A stretch of DNA of 64,000 nt from Pseudomonas fluorescens (GTDB lineage: Bacteria > Pseudomonadota > Gammaproteobacteria > Pseudomonadales > Pseudomonadaceae). This document shows positions 24,947 to 33,301 of the stretch, piece after piece. Made by a program: the position numbers and the translations under genes. Within the stretch, counting starts at the first letter, position 1, and each line of letters begins with the position of its first letter. The stretch is taken from NCBI RefSeq assembly GCF_902497995.1, contig NZ_CABVII010000019.1, forward strand, positions 83,929 to 147,928, given 5' to 3'. The notes beneath the pieces are model-generated. The model saw only the letters and a program-made list of their open reading frames with translations, searched no databases and had not been told where the DNA came from.

Positions 24947-26107
24947 ATGAATTTCCAGCTGACCCAAGAACAAGAAATGTTGGTGGACGCGGTTCGCAGT
25001 TTTGTCGCCAAGGAACTGCTGCCCCATGAGGAAGCGGTCGATCGCGCCGACGAAGTGTCCCCGGAACTCGCCGCACAGATTCGCGGCAAGGCCCTGGCGG
25101 CAGGTTTCTATGCCTTCAACATGCCTGAAGAAGTCGGCGGAGGCGGGCTCGACTACCTGTCCCAGGCCTTGATCGAACGCGAACTGTCCAAGGTATCGTG
25201 GGCGCTGCATGTGTTCGTCGCACGCCCGTCGAAAATCCTCATGGCCTGCACCGGCCAGCAGATTCAGGACTATTTGCTGCCGTGCATCCAGGGCGAAAAG
25301 ATCGACTGCTTCGCCCTCACCGAACCGGGTGCCGGTTCCGATGCCAACGCCATCAAGACCCGTGCCGTACGCGACGGTGACGACTTTGTGTTGAACGGCA
25401 GCAAGCACTTCATCAGCCATGCCGGGCACGCCGATTTCGCGATTGTCTTCGCCGTGACCGACACCTACCAACACAATGGTCGCCAGCGCAACGCCGTGAC
25501 CTCGTTCCTGGTCGACCGGGGCACGCCGGGCATGACGATCCGCCGCGGGCCCAAGTGCGTCAGCAACCGCGGTTATCACACCTATGAAATGTTCTTCGAC
25601 GACTGCCGCGTCCCGGCTTCCAAAGTGCTCGGTGAAGTCGGCAAGGGCTGGGAAGTGGCCAACGCCTGGCTGACCGCCGGGCGGGTGATGGTCGCCGCCA
25701 ACTGCGTCGGCCAGGCCCAGCGGGCGCTGGACGTTTCGCTGCAATGGGCGGCGGATCGCAAGCAGTTCGGCCAACCCATCGGCACCTATCAAGGGGTGTC
25801 GTTCAAGCTGGCCGACATGGCCACGCAAATCCGCGCTGCCGAACTCTTGACCCTGCACACCGCCTGGAAAATGGATCAGGGCAGCATGACCGACGGCGAA
25901 GCCGGAATGGCCAAGTTGTTCGCCAGTGAAGTGCTCGGTCGCGTGGCCGACGAAGCGGTGCAGATTTTCGGCGGCATGGGCTTGATGGACGAAGGTCCGG
26001 TCGAGCGCATCTGGCGCAACGCCCGGATCGAGCGCATCTGGGAAGGCACCTCGGAGATCCAGCGTCACATTATTTCCCGCGAACTGCTGCGGCCGCTGCT
26101 GCGCTGA
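24947..26107 (+). CDS. Acyl-CoA dehydrogenase
   Basis: A 386-residue FAD-dependent dehydrogenase introducing a double bond into an acyl-CoA. It shows FALTEPGAGSDANAIKT (FAD-binding middle domain), DRKQFGQPIGTYQGVSFKLA, GEAGMAKLFASEVLGRVADE and the C-terminal IERIWEGTSEIQRHIISREL. Length is normal. It lies 65 bp after the hydratase gene and 18 bp before the acyl-CoA synthetase, so the three likely act on one CoA-linked intermediate. Whether that is guanidinobutyryl-CoA or something unrelated to arginine is not visible from the sequence. Confidence 0.9.
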   Translation: MNFQLTQEQEMLVDAVRSFVAKELLPHEEAVDRADEVSPELAAQIRGKALAAGFYAFNMPEEVGGGGLDYLSQALIERELSKVSWALHVFVARPSKILMACTGQQIQDYLLPCIQGEKIDCFALTEPGAGSDANAIKTRAVRDGDDFVLNGSKHFISHAGHADFAIVFAVTDTYQHNGRQRNAVTSFLVDRGTPGMTIRRGPKCVSNRGYHTYEMFFDDCRVPASKVLGEVGKGWEVANAWLTAGRVMVAANCVGQAQRALDVSLQWAADRKQFGQPIGTYQGVSFKLADMATQIRAAELLTLHTAWKMDQGSMTDGEAGMAKLFASEVLGRVADEAVQIFGGMGLMDEGPVERIWRNARIERIWEGTSEIQRHIISRELLRPLLR

Positions 26108-26125
26108 TCGGATCGGAGAACGGAT

Positions 26126-28225
26126 ATGTCCCAACAGATTCGCGACAACCTCAAACGCCTGCTCGCGCCGCGCCACCTGGCATTCATTGGCGGCCGGAGC
26201 ATGGCCCGTGCGCTCAAGCGCTGTGCCGAGGGCGGTTATCAAGGCCAGATGTGGCTGGTCAACCCGCAGCACGACAGCCTCGAAGGCGTGCCCTGTGTGC
26301 GTAGCGTGGCAGAACTGCCGTGTGGCCCGGACGCGGTGTTCATCGCCACCAACCGCGAGCTGACCTTGACCTGTGTCGCCGAACTGGCGGCCAGGGGCGC
26401 GGGCGGGGCGATTTGCTACGCCTCGGGTTTCGCCGAGACCGGCGCGCAAGGCCAGGCCCTGCAAGACCAGTTGCTCAAGGCGGCCGGCGACATGGCCTTG
26501 CTCGGCCCCAACTGCTACGGCTTGCTCGATTACCTGCACAGCTCGGCCCTGTGGCCGGTCGCCCATGGCGGCAAGACAGTGGAGAAGGGCGTCGCCGTGC
26601 TGACCCAGAGCGGCAACTTTGCCTACAACCTGTCCATGAGTGACCGCTCGTTGCCAGTGGCCTATATGGCCTCAGTCGGCAACCAGGCGCAACTGGGCAT
26701 CGCCGAGCTGATGGATGTGCTGCTCGACGAGCCGCGCGTCACCGCGATCGGCCTGCATCTGGAAGGCCTGAAAAACGTTCCAGGCTTTGCTCGAGCGGCA
26801 CACAAGGCGCTGGAAAAAGGTATTCCGATCATCGCGCTGAAAACCGGGGTGTCGCAGATCGGCGCCGAATTGGCCCTCAGCCACACCAGCTCGCTGGCCG
26901 GTTCCGATGTGTTGTACGACAGCCTGTTCGAGCGCCTCGGGGTGATTCGCGTCAGTGGTCCGGTGAGTTTTGTCGAAACCCTCAAAGCCGCGGCCTGCGG
27001 CAATCTGCCGGCAGGCAACAGCCTGATCGCCCTGGCCTGTTCCGGTGGCGATGCCGGGTTGATTGCCGACTATGCCGAACGCAATGACTTGAGTCTGCCC
27101 AAGCTCGATGAAAGCCAGCGGGTCGAACTCGATCAGGTGCTGCCGAGCTACGCCAACCTGGTCAACCCGCTGGATTTCACCACGGCGATCTGGGGTGACC
27201 GCGAAGCGCTGGACAAGATGCTCGACAGTGCCCTGCGCACCGAAGCCGACGCCGCGGTGCTGGTGCTCGATTACCCCTCGCAGGCCACCGGCGAGCGCAA
27301 GGAATGTGACCTGCTGCTGGAGCTGTATTGCGATGCGTTGAGCCGTCACGGCAAGACCGGTTTCGTCACCTCGGCCTTTCCCGAACTGCTGCCGGCCAGT
27401 GCTCGCGAGCATCTGCATGCTCGCGGGGTGGCGGCATTGCAGGGCGTCGAGGATGGCTTGGCGGCGTGGGGGCGGATCGCCGGTTATCAGCGCAAGCGCC
27501 TGGCGCTGCTTGCACTCGGTGAGTCGGCGCTGGTGCCGCTCTGCCCGCCAGCGCTGGAAGGCGAGGGGCAACTGCTTGATGAATGGCAATCCAAGCAGGC
27601 CTTGCGCGCCTTTGGCCTGCCGATCCCGCAAGGCCTGTTGAGCACGCCGGGCGAGGCGTTGCACGCGGCGAATTCCCTGGGTTATCCATTGGTACTCAAG
27701 GCGGTCAGCGCCGAGCTGCCGCACAAGACCGAAGCCGGTGCCGTGGCACTGAACCTGCGCGATCCGCAGGCCTTGAGTGACGCCCTGGAACAGATGCGCA
27801 CGCGGATAGCCGACTACGCACCGGGGGTAGCCTTCGATCAGGTGCTGCTGGAGCGCATGGCAACCCCGCCCTTGGCCGAGCTGATCGTGGGGATCAAGCG
27901 CGAAACCGGCTTCGGCCTGGCGCTGGTCATCGGTGCCGGGGGGATTCTGGTGGAGCTGCTCAAGGACAGCCGCAGCCTGCTGTTGCCAACCACTGACGGT
28001 GCCATTCGCAACGCGTTGTCGAGCCTGCGCAGCGCCGCCTTGCTGCAAGGGTTTCGTGGTCGCGAAGCCGCGGATCTGGAGGCGCTGGTGGCGGCGATCC
28101 GCGCTGTGGCGGACTACGCCTGTGAGAACGCCGGGCAGTTGCTCGAACTCGATGTGAACCCATTGTTGGTCGGTGCCCAAGGCACCACTGCGGTCGATGC
28201 GTTGATACGCCTCGGCCAAGCTTGA
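26126..28225 (+). CDS. ADP-forming acyl-CoA synthetase (acetate-CoA ligase family)
   Basis: A 699-residue enzyme of the succinyl-CoA synthetase-like NDP-forming acyl-CoA ligase family. Residues about 15-140 form the CoA-binding Rossmann domain (LAFIGGRSMARALKRCAEGG), the middle is the ligase/CoA domain (VAVLTQSGNFAYNLSMSDR), and the C-terminal 220 residues are an ATP-grasp domain (LPIPQGLLSTPGEAL, VLKAVSAELPHKTEAGAVAL, ELDVNPLLV). It would activate a carboxylic acid to its CoA thioester at the expense of ATP. The ATG follows GGAGAACGGAT. It is 10 bp before aruI, so clearly in the same transcript. Confidence 0.87.
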   Translation: MSQQIRDNLKRLLAPRHLAFIGGRSMARALKRCAEGGYQGQMWLVNPQHDSLEGVPCVRSVAELPCGPDAVFIATNRELTLTCVAELAARGAGGAICYASGFAETGAQGQALQDQLLKAAGDMALLGPNCYGLLDYLHSSALWPVAHGGKTVEKGVAVLTQSGNFAYNLSMSDRSLPVAYMASVGNQAQLGIAELMDVLLDEPRVTAIGLHLEGLKNVPGFARAAHKALEKGIPIIALKTGVSQIGAELALSHTSSLAGSDVLYDSLFERLGVIRVSGPVSFVETLKAAACGNLPAGNSLIALACSGGDAGLIADYAERNDLSLPKLDESQRVELDQVLPSYANLVNPLDFTTAIWGDREALDKMLDSALRTEADAAVLVLDYPSQATGERKECDLLLELYCDALSRHGKTGFVTSAFPELLPASAREHLHARGVAALQGVEDGLAAWGRIAGYQRKRLALLALGESALVPLCPPALEGEGQLLDEWQSKQALRAFGLPIPQGLLSTPGEALHAANSLGYPLVLKAVSAELPHKTEAGAVALNLRDPQALSDALEQMRTRIADYAPGVAFDQVLLERMATPPLAELIVGIKRETGFGLALVIGAGGILVELLKDSRSLLLPTTDGAIRNALSSLRSAALLQGFRGREAADLEALVAAIRAVADYACENAGQLLELDVNPLLVGAQGTTAVDALIRLGQA

Positions 28226-28235
28226 GGATCTGAGC

Positions 28236-29849
28236 ATGCAAAGCAAAACCTTGACCGGCGGCCAGACCCTGGTGCGCCTGTTGGCCAATTACGGCGTCGA
28301 CACCGTGTTCGGCATTCCTGGCGTGCATACCCTGGAGCTGTATCGCGGCTTGCCCGGCAGTGGCATTCGCCATGTGCTGACCCGGCACGAGCAAGGGGCC
28401 GGTTTCATGGCCGACGGCTATGCGCGGGTCAGCGGCAAGCCGGGGGTGTGCTTCATCATCACCGGCCCCGGCGTGACCAATGCCGCGACCGCGATCGGCC
28501 AGGCCTACGCCGACTCGATCCCGATGCTGGTGATTTCCAGCGTCAACCATACGGCCAGTCTTGGCAAAGGTTGGGGTTGCCTGCACGAAACCCAGGACCA
28601 GCGCGCCATGACCGCGCCGATCACCGCGTTTTCGGCGGTGGCCTTGAGTGCCGAGGACTTGCCCGGGCTGATCGCCCGCGCTTACGGGGTGTTCGACAGC
28701 GAACGTCCGCGTCCGGTGCATATTTCGGTGCCGCTGGATGTACTGGCCGCGCCCGTCACGCGTGACTGGAGCAATGAGGTGGTGCGCCGTCCGGGACGCG
28801 GCCTGCCGGCTGCCGAGGCGCTGGATCAGGCGGTGGCAAAACTGCAGGCGGCACGCCGGCCGATGATCATCGCCGGCGGCGGCGCGCTGAATGCCGCCCA
28901 GGCGCTCGAGGCCTTGAGCACGCGGCTGGGCGCGCCGTTTTTCAGCAGCGTCGCCGGCAAGGGCTTGTTGCCGCCGGATGCACCGCTGAATGCCGGGTCG
29001 ACCCTGTGTGTGGAACCTGGCTGGGCGCTGATCGCCGAAGCCGACGTGGTGCTCGCGGTGGGCACCGAGATGGCCGACACCGATTACTGGCGTGAACGTC
29101 TGCCGCTGAATGCCGAGCTGCTGCGGGTGGATATCGACTCGCGCAAGTTCAACGATTTCTATCCGTGCGCGGTGGCCTTGCAAGGCGATGCGCGGCAAAC
29201 CGTCGTGGCCTTGCTGGAGCGCCTGCCCGAATCCCCACGGGATGCGAGCGCTTCCATTCAAGCCGTCGACACCTTGCGCAAAGCAGTCAAGGCCGGGCAC
29301 GGCACCTTGCAGTCGATCCATCAGGCGATCCTCGACCGGGTTTCGGCCGAACTGCCGGACAACGCCTTTATCAGCAGCGACATGACTCAACTGGCCTACA
29401 CCGGCAACTACGCCTTCAGCAGCAAGGCGCCGCGCAGTTGGCTGCACCCGACCGGTTACGGCACCTTGGGTTATGGCTTGCCAGCGGGTATCGGCGCCAA
29501 GTTCGGTGCGCCGAACCGGCCCGGCCTGGTGCTGGTCGGCGACGGTGGTTTTCTCTACACCGCGCAAGAACTGGCGACCGCCGTGGAAGAGCTGGACAGC
29601 CCGCTGGTGGTGCTGTTGTGGAACAACGAAGCCTTGGGGCAGATCCGCGACGACATGCTCGGCCTCGACATCGAACCGATTGGCGTGCTGCCGCGCAACC
29701 CGGATTTTGCCGCATTGGGCCGCGCCTTTGGTTGCACCGTGACGCAACCCCGGAACCTGGACGAACTGCAAACCGACCTGCGTGCCGGCTTCCAACGAAA
29801 CGGTGTGACCCTGATCGAACTCAAGCACGCCTGTGCGCTGGTCGGTTAA
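28236..29849 (+). CDS. aruI: AruI, 2-ketoarginine (5-guanidino-2-oxopentanoate) decarboxylase
   Basis: Thiamine-diphosphate enzyme of 537 residues that decarboxylates 2-ketoarginine to 4-guanidinobutyraldehyde in the arginine transaminase pathway. The N-terminal Pyr domain carries VLTRHEQGAGFMADGYAR with the cofactor-activating glutamate, and the C-terminal PP domain has the GDGGFLYTAQELATAVEELD motif ending in WNN, which binds Mg-ThDP. Such enzymes are also acetolactate synthase-like, but the adjacent aminotransferase and the two-component system identify it as AruI. It lies 23 bp upstream of aruH. Confidence 0.88.
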   Translation: MQSKTLTGGQTLVRLLANYGVDTVFGIPGVHTLELYRGLPGSGIRHVLTRHEQGAGFMADGYARVSGKPGVCFIITGPGVTNAATAIGQAYADSIPMLVISSVNHTASLGKGWGCLHETQDQRAMTAPITAFSAVALSAEDLPGLIARAYGVFDSERPRPVHISVPLDVLAAPVTRDWSNEVVRRPGRGLPAAEALDQAVAKLQAARRPMIIAGGGALNAAQALEALSTRLGAPFFSSVAGKGLLPPDAPLNAGSTLCVEPGWALIAEADVVLAVGTEMADTDYWRERLPLNAELLRVDIDSRKFNDFYPCAVALQGDARQTVVALLERLPESPRDASASIQAVDTLRKAVKAGHGTLQSIHQAILDRVSAELPDNAFISSDMTQLAYTGNYAFSSKAPRSWLHPTGYGTLGYGLPAGIGAKFGAPNRPGLVLVGDGGFLYTAQELATAVEELDSPLVVLLWNNEALGQIRDDMLGLDIEPIGVLPRNPDFAALGRAFGCTVTQPRNLDELQTDLRAGFQRNGVTLIELKHACALVG

Positions 29850-29872
29850 ACCATCAACAAGGAATAAACTCT

Positions 29873-31063
29873 ATGCGTTTTTCCGATCTGACCCAACGTG
29901 TCGCCGGTGACGGTGCCGCCGCCTGGGAGATCCATTACCGTGCCCTGGCGCTTCGGGAGCAGGGCCGGGACATTCTGTTGCTGTCGGTGGGCGACCCGGA
30001 TTTCGATACCCCGGTGCCGATTGTGCAAGCGGCCATCGATAGCCTGCAGGCAGGCAATACCCACTACGCCGACGTGCGCGGCAAGCGTACCCTGCGCGAG
30101 AGCATCGCCAAACGACATCGGCAACGCAGCGGTCAACCGGTCGATGCCGATCAGGTGGTGGTGCTGGCCGGCGCGCAATGTGCGTTGTTCAGCGTCGCCC
30201 AGTGCGTGCTCAATCCCGGCGATGAAGTGATAGTCGCCGAGCCGATGTACGTCACCTATGAAGCGGTGTTCGGTGCCTGCGGCGCGGTGGTGATTCCGGT
30301 GCCGGTGCGCTCCGAGAACGGCTTTAGGGTGTTGCCTGAAGACGTCGCCGCACGCATTACCCCGCGTACTCGCGCGTTGGCGCTCAATAGCCCGCACAAC
30401 CCGTCCGGCGCCAGCCTGCCGCGCACCACCTGGCAGGCGCTGGCCGAGCTGTGCATTGCCCATGACCTGTGGCTGATTTCCGACGAGGTCTACAGCGAGC
30501 TGTTGTTCGAAGGCGAGCACGTCAGCCCGGCCAGTCTGCCAGGCATGGCCGAGCGCACCGCGACCCTCAACAGCCTGTCGAAATCCCACGCCATGACCGG
30601 CTGGCGCGTCGGCTGGGTGGTCGCGCCGCCGTCACTCGCCGGGCATCTGGAAAACCTCGCGCTGTGCATGCTCTACGGCTCCCCGGATTTTATTCAGGAC
30701 GCCGCGGTCGTCGCGCTGGAGACCCAGCTGCCGGAACTCGAGGCCATGCGCCAGGCCTATCGCCAGCGTCGGGACCTGGTCTGCGAATGCCTGGCCGACT
30801 GCCCAGGCGTGCGTGCCCTGAAGCCCGATGGCGGGATGTTCGTGATGGTCGACATCCGCGAAACCGGGCTCAGTGCCCAGGCCTTCGCCGACCGCCTGCT
30901 GGATCGACACGGCGTCTCGGTGCTGGCCGGTGAAGCGTTCGGCCCGAGTGCCGCCGGGCATATTCGCCTGGGGCTGGTACTGGGCACCGAACCCCTGCGC
31001 GATGCCTGCCAGCGGATTGTCCGCTGCGCCAATGAATTGATGGAGGGACGGGGCGATGCGTAA
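29873..31063 (+). CDS. aruH: AruH, arginine:pyruvate transaminase
   Basis: Class I/II PLP aminotransferase of 396 residues that transfers the alpha-amino group of arginine to pyruvate, giving 2-ketoarginine and alanine. It shows DPDFDTPVPIV, the NSPHNPSGASLP cofactor motif, ISDEVYSELLFEG, and SLSKSHAMTGWRVGW with the PLP lysine at residue 237. The ATG at 29873 is supported by AAGGAATAA upstream; longer in-frame starts run back into aruI and are rejected. It overlaps the aldehyde dehydrogenase by 8 bp. Its identity rests on similarity plus operon context. Confidence 0.88.
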   Translation: MRFSDLTQRVAGDGAAAWEIHYRALALREQGRDILLLSVGDPDFDTPVPIVQAAIDSLQAGNTHYADVRGKRTLRESIAKRHRQRSGQPVDADQVVVLAGAQCALFSVAQCVLNPGDEVIVAEPMYVTYEAVFGACGAVVIPVPVRSENGFRVLPEDVAARITPRTRALALNSPHNPSGASLPRTTWQALAELCIAHDLWLISDEVYSELLFEGEHVSPASLPGMAERTATLNSLSKSHAMTGWRVGWVVAPPSLAGHLENLALCMLYGSPDFIQDAAVVALETQLPELEAMRQAYRQRRDLVCECLADCPGVRALKPDGGMFVMVDIRETGLSAQAFADRLLDRHGVSVLAGEAFGPSAAGHIRLGLVLGTEPLRDACQRIVRCANELMEGRGDA

Positions 31064-32471
31064 TTACAGCAGGCTGTTTATGGATGGCGCCTGGCAGCAA
31101 CCTTCCGGCCAGGGCCTGGCGGAAGTGATCAACCCGGCCACTGAACAGGTCGCAGGCTCCGTACCGTTGGGCGACGAGCGTGACGTTGATCGCGCCGTGG
31201 CCGCGGCCCGACGAGCCTTTGGTTCATGGTCGCGAACCTCGTCCAGCGTCCGCGCGGGTTACATCCGCGCACTGGTCGAGCAGCTGCGAGCGCGGGCGGA
31301 CGAAATGGCGCAGGTGATCACCGCCGAACTCGGCATGCCGGTGCAGTGGTGTCGCTCGGTGCAGGTCGAGGGGCCGATCGCCGGGCTGGAACACTACGTC
31401 GAAATCGCCGGGTTGATGGATGAGGTGCGCGAGGTCGGCAACTCCCTGGTGATTCGCGAACCGGTTGGTGTCTGCGCCTTCATTAATCCGTGGAATTACC
31501 CGCTGCACCAGTTGATCGGCAAACTCGCGCCGGCACTGGCGGCTGGTTGCACGGTGGTGGTCAAGCCGAGCCAGGAAACCCCGCTGCATGCCTTCCTGCT
31601 GGCGGAAATGATCGAGGCCATCGGTCTGCCGGCCGGGGTGTTCAACCTGGTCAGCGGGCCCGGTTCCAAGGTGGGTGAAGCCTTGGCCCGACATCCGGAT
31701 GTCGACATGATCTCGTTCACCGGCTCCACCGGCGCTGGCGTCCGCGTGGCCCAGGCGTCCGCGCCTTCGGTCAAGCGGGTCTGCCTGGAACTGGGCGGCA
31801 AGTCGCCGTTGCTGATCGGCGAAGATGCCGATCTGGCCGCGGCGGTGCGCTACGGCGTGCAAGATGTGATGATCAACTCCGGGCAGACCTGCACCGCCTT
31901 GACCCGCATGCTGCTGCCCGCCAGCCGCTATGCCGAGGCGCTGGAGCTGGCCCTGGCAGAGACCCGAAGCCTGCGCATGGGCGATCCGCTCGACCCGCAG
32001 AGCTTCCTTGGCCCGATGTGCTCGGCAGCGCAACGGCGGACCGTGCGCGAGTACATTCAAGTCGGTCAGCAAGAGGGCGCGCGGCTGCTGTGTGGCGGTG
32101 AAACGGCCGACGAGTTCGAGCGCGGTTTCTACGTCAAGCCAACGCTGTTTGCCGACGTCGACAATCGGATGCGTATCGCCCAGGAAGAAATCTTTGGCCC
32201 GGTGCTGTGCCTGATTCCCTATGCGGATGAAGCCCAGGCCATACAAATCGCCAATGACTCGCCGTTCGGCCTGTCCAGCGGCGTATGGGCCGGTAGCGCC
32301 GAGCGTGGACTCGGGCTGGCGCGGCAGCTGCGCGCCGGGCAGTGTTTTATCAACGGCGCGGCGTTCAACTATCAGGCGCCGTTTGGCGGCTATAAACAGT
32401 CAGGCAATGGTCGCGAGTGGGGTGAAGAAGGGCTGGCCGAGTTTGTCGAAGTGAAAGCGATGCAGCTGTGA
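31056..32471 (+). CDS. NAD(P)-dependent aldehyde dehydrogenase (probable guanidinobutyraldehyde dehydrogenase)
   Basis: A 471-residue aldehyde dehydrogenase with FINPWNYPLHQLIGKLAPAL, the catalytic glutamate E245 in CLELGGKSP and nucleophile C279 in NSGQTCTALTR. The C-terminus has APFGGYKQSGNGREWG. Translation is coupled to aruH by an 8-bp overlap. The next step after AruI is oxidation of 4-guanidinobutyraldehyde to 4-guanidinobutyrate, so that substrate is the natural inference. In P. aeruginosa this step is attributed to a broad-range dehydrogenase encoded elsewhere, which makes the local gene noteworthy. Confidence 0.87.
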   Translation: MRNYSRLFMDGAWQQPSGQGLAEVINPATEQVAGSVPLGDERDVDRAVAAARRAFGSWSRTSSSVRAGYIRALVEQLRARADEMAQVITAELGMPVQWCRSVQVEGPIAGLEHYVEIAGLMDEVREVGNSLVIREPVGVCAFINPWNYPLHQLIGKLAPALAAGCTVVVKPSQETPLHAFLLAEMIEAIGLPAGVFNLVSGPGSKVGEALARHPDVDMISFTGSTGAGVRVAQASAPSVKRVCLELGGKSPLLIGEDADLAAAVRYGVQDVMINSGQTCTALTRMLLPASRYAEALELALAETRSLRMGDPLDPQSFLGPMCSAAQRRTVREYIQVGQQEGARLLCGGETADEFERGFYVKPTLFADVDNRMRIAQEEIFGPVLCLIPYADEAQAIQIANDSPFGLSSGVWAGSAERGLGLARQLRAGQCFINGAAFNYQAPFGGYKQSGNGREWGEEGLAEFVEVKAMQL

Positions 32472-32575
32472 TATCGGCATGAGCGCGCGCGGGCCGCAGG
32501 CGCGGCGCTGCTCGGTGTTGCTCGGTTGGCTGGTGCGTGAACCATGCACACTCCTGCGTTGAAACACCAACCCCG

Positions 32576-32666
32576 GTAGGAGCTGCCGCAGGCTGCGATC
32601 TTTTGATCTTTTGATCTTTGCGTCCGGGCAATCCCCAGCGCCGCAAAAAGATCGCAGGTTGCGCCA
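32576..32666. repeat. Pseudomonas intergenic repeat with GATCTTTT tandem units
   Basis: GGAGCTGCCGCAGGCTGCGA precedes three GATCTTTT units, and CAAAAAGATCGCAGGTTGCG faces it about 40 bp later, giving a foldback. It sits between the dehydrogenase and the Rrf2 gene and may act as a bidirectional terminator. Confidence 0.65.
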
Positions 32667-32684
32667 GCGCCTACACAAGCCAAA

Positions 32685-33125
32685 TCAGGCGCTATCGCGG
32701 TTTTCCACTGGGGTATCGATGGCCACGAACAACTGGTCGGCGGTGATGTTTCCAAGATCCAGCCGCATGTTGTTTTCCAGCATGGCGAACAGCCGGGTGA
32801 ACACGTCGAAGACCTTGCAATGGTCTTCCATGCCGGAGAACGGGTTATCGATTTTCTCGGCGATCAGCGAGCTTTCCTGCACCGCGTCATAGACCTCGCG
32901 CAGGGTGATTTCATTCGCGGGCCTGGCCAGGGTCAGCCCGCCCTTGGCGCCGCGCCAGGACTTGAGAATGTTGGCCTTGACCATCTGCGAAACCAGATTG
33001 CGCACCCGTGTCGGATGGGTCTTTACCCACTTGGCAATGGTTTCGGTGCGCAGCTTCTGCGGTGCGTTGGCGGCAACGAACGACAGGATGTAAGAAGCGG
33101 TGATCAATCGGGTCGACTGGCTCAT
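32685..33125 (-). CDS. Rrf2-family transcriptional regulator
   Basis: A 146-residue DNA-binding protein with the Rrf2 winged-helix start (RLITASYILSFVAANAPQKL, ETIAKWVKTHPTRVRNLVSQ, GAKGGLTLARPANEITLREVYDAV). Iron-sulphur members have three clustered cysteines in the C-terminal half; here only one (DHCKVF) is seen, so it is probably not an FeS sensor. GGGAG precedes the ATG. It is divergent from the peptide ABC transporter and shares with it the palindrome at 33215-33243, so it likely regulates that operon and itself. Confidence 0.87.
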   Translation of the reverse strand: MSQSTRLITASYILSFVAANAPQKLRTETIAKWVKTHPTRVRNLVSQMVKANILKSWRGAKGGLTLARPANEITLREVYDAVQESSLIAEKIDNPFSGMEDHCKVFDVFTRLFAMLENNMRLDLGNITADQLFVAIDTPVENRDSA

Positions 33126-33214
33126 GAGGCGAAGGGCTCCCTGTAAAAACCGGATTATTCCATCGATGAAAAATACCCGTCAGGGCATGGAATTTACGTT
33201 GTGAAGTCGTTAAT

Positions 33215-33243
33215 GTATTTGTTACGGTAACAATTACAAATAC
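33215..33243. promoter_or_regulatory. Nested palindrome, likely Rrf2 operator
   Basis: TTGTTACGGTAACAA (33219-33233) is a perfect palindrome, and outer arms GTATTTGT/ACAAATAC extend it. It lies between the Rrf2 gene and the start of the substrate-binding protein gene. Confidence 0.6.
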
Positions 33244-33301
33244 TAGCAGCTTCGATAGAACCTTCGAATCATTTTCTCTGCTACTGATCAGGGGCAATGC
33301 A

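Noticed and set aside
24512..26566. Long minus-strand open frame (684 codons) antisense to the hydratase and acyl-CoA dehydrogenase genes
   Set aside because: It has no ribosome site and no domain, and is a by-product of GC-rich third positions opposite genes with clear families.
27960..29828. Long minus-strand open frame opposite aruI
   Set aside because: Low-complexity, glutamine- and histidine-rich translation typical of shadow frames; aruI is certain.
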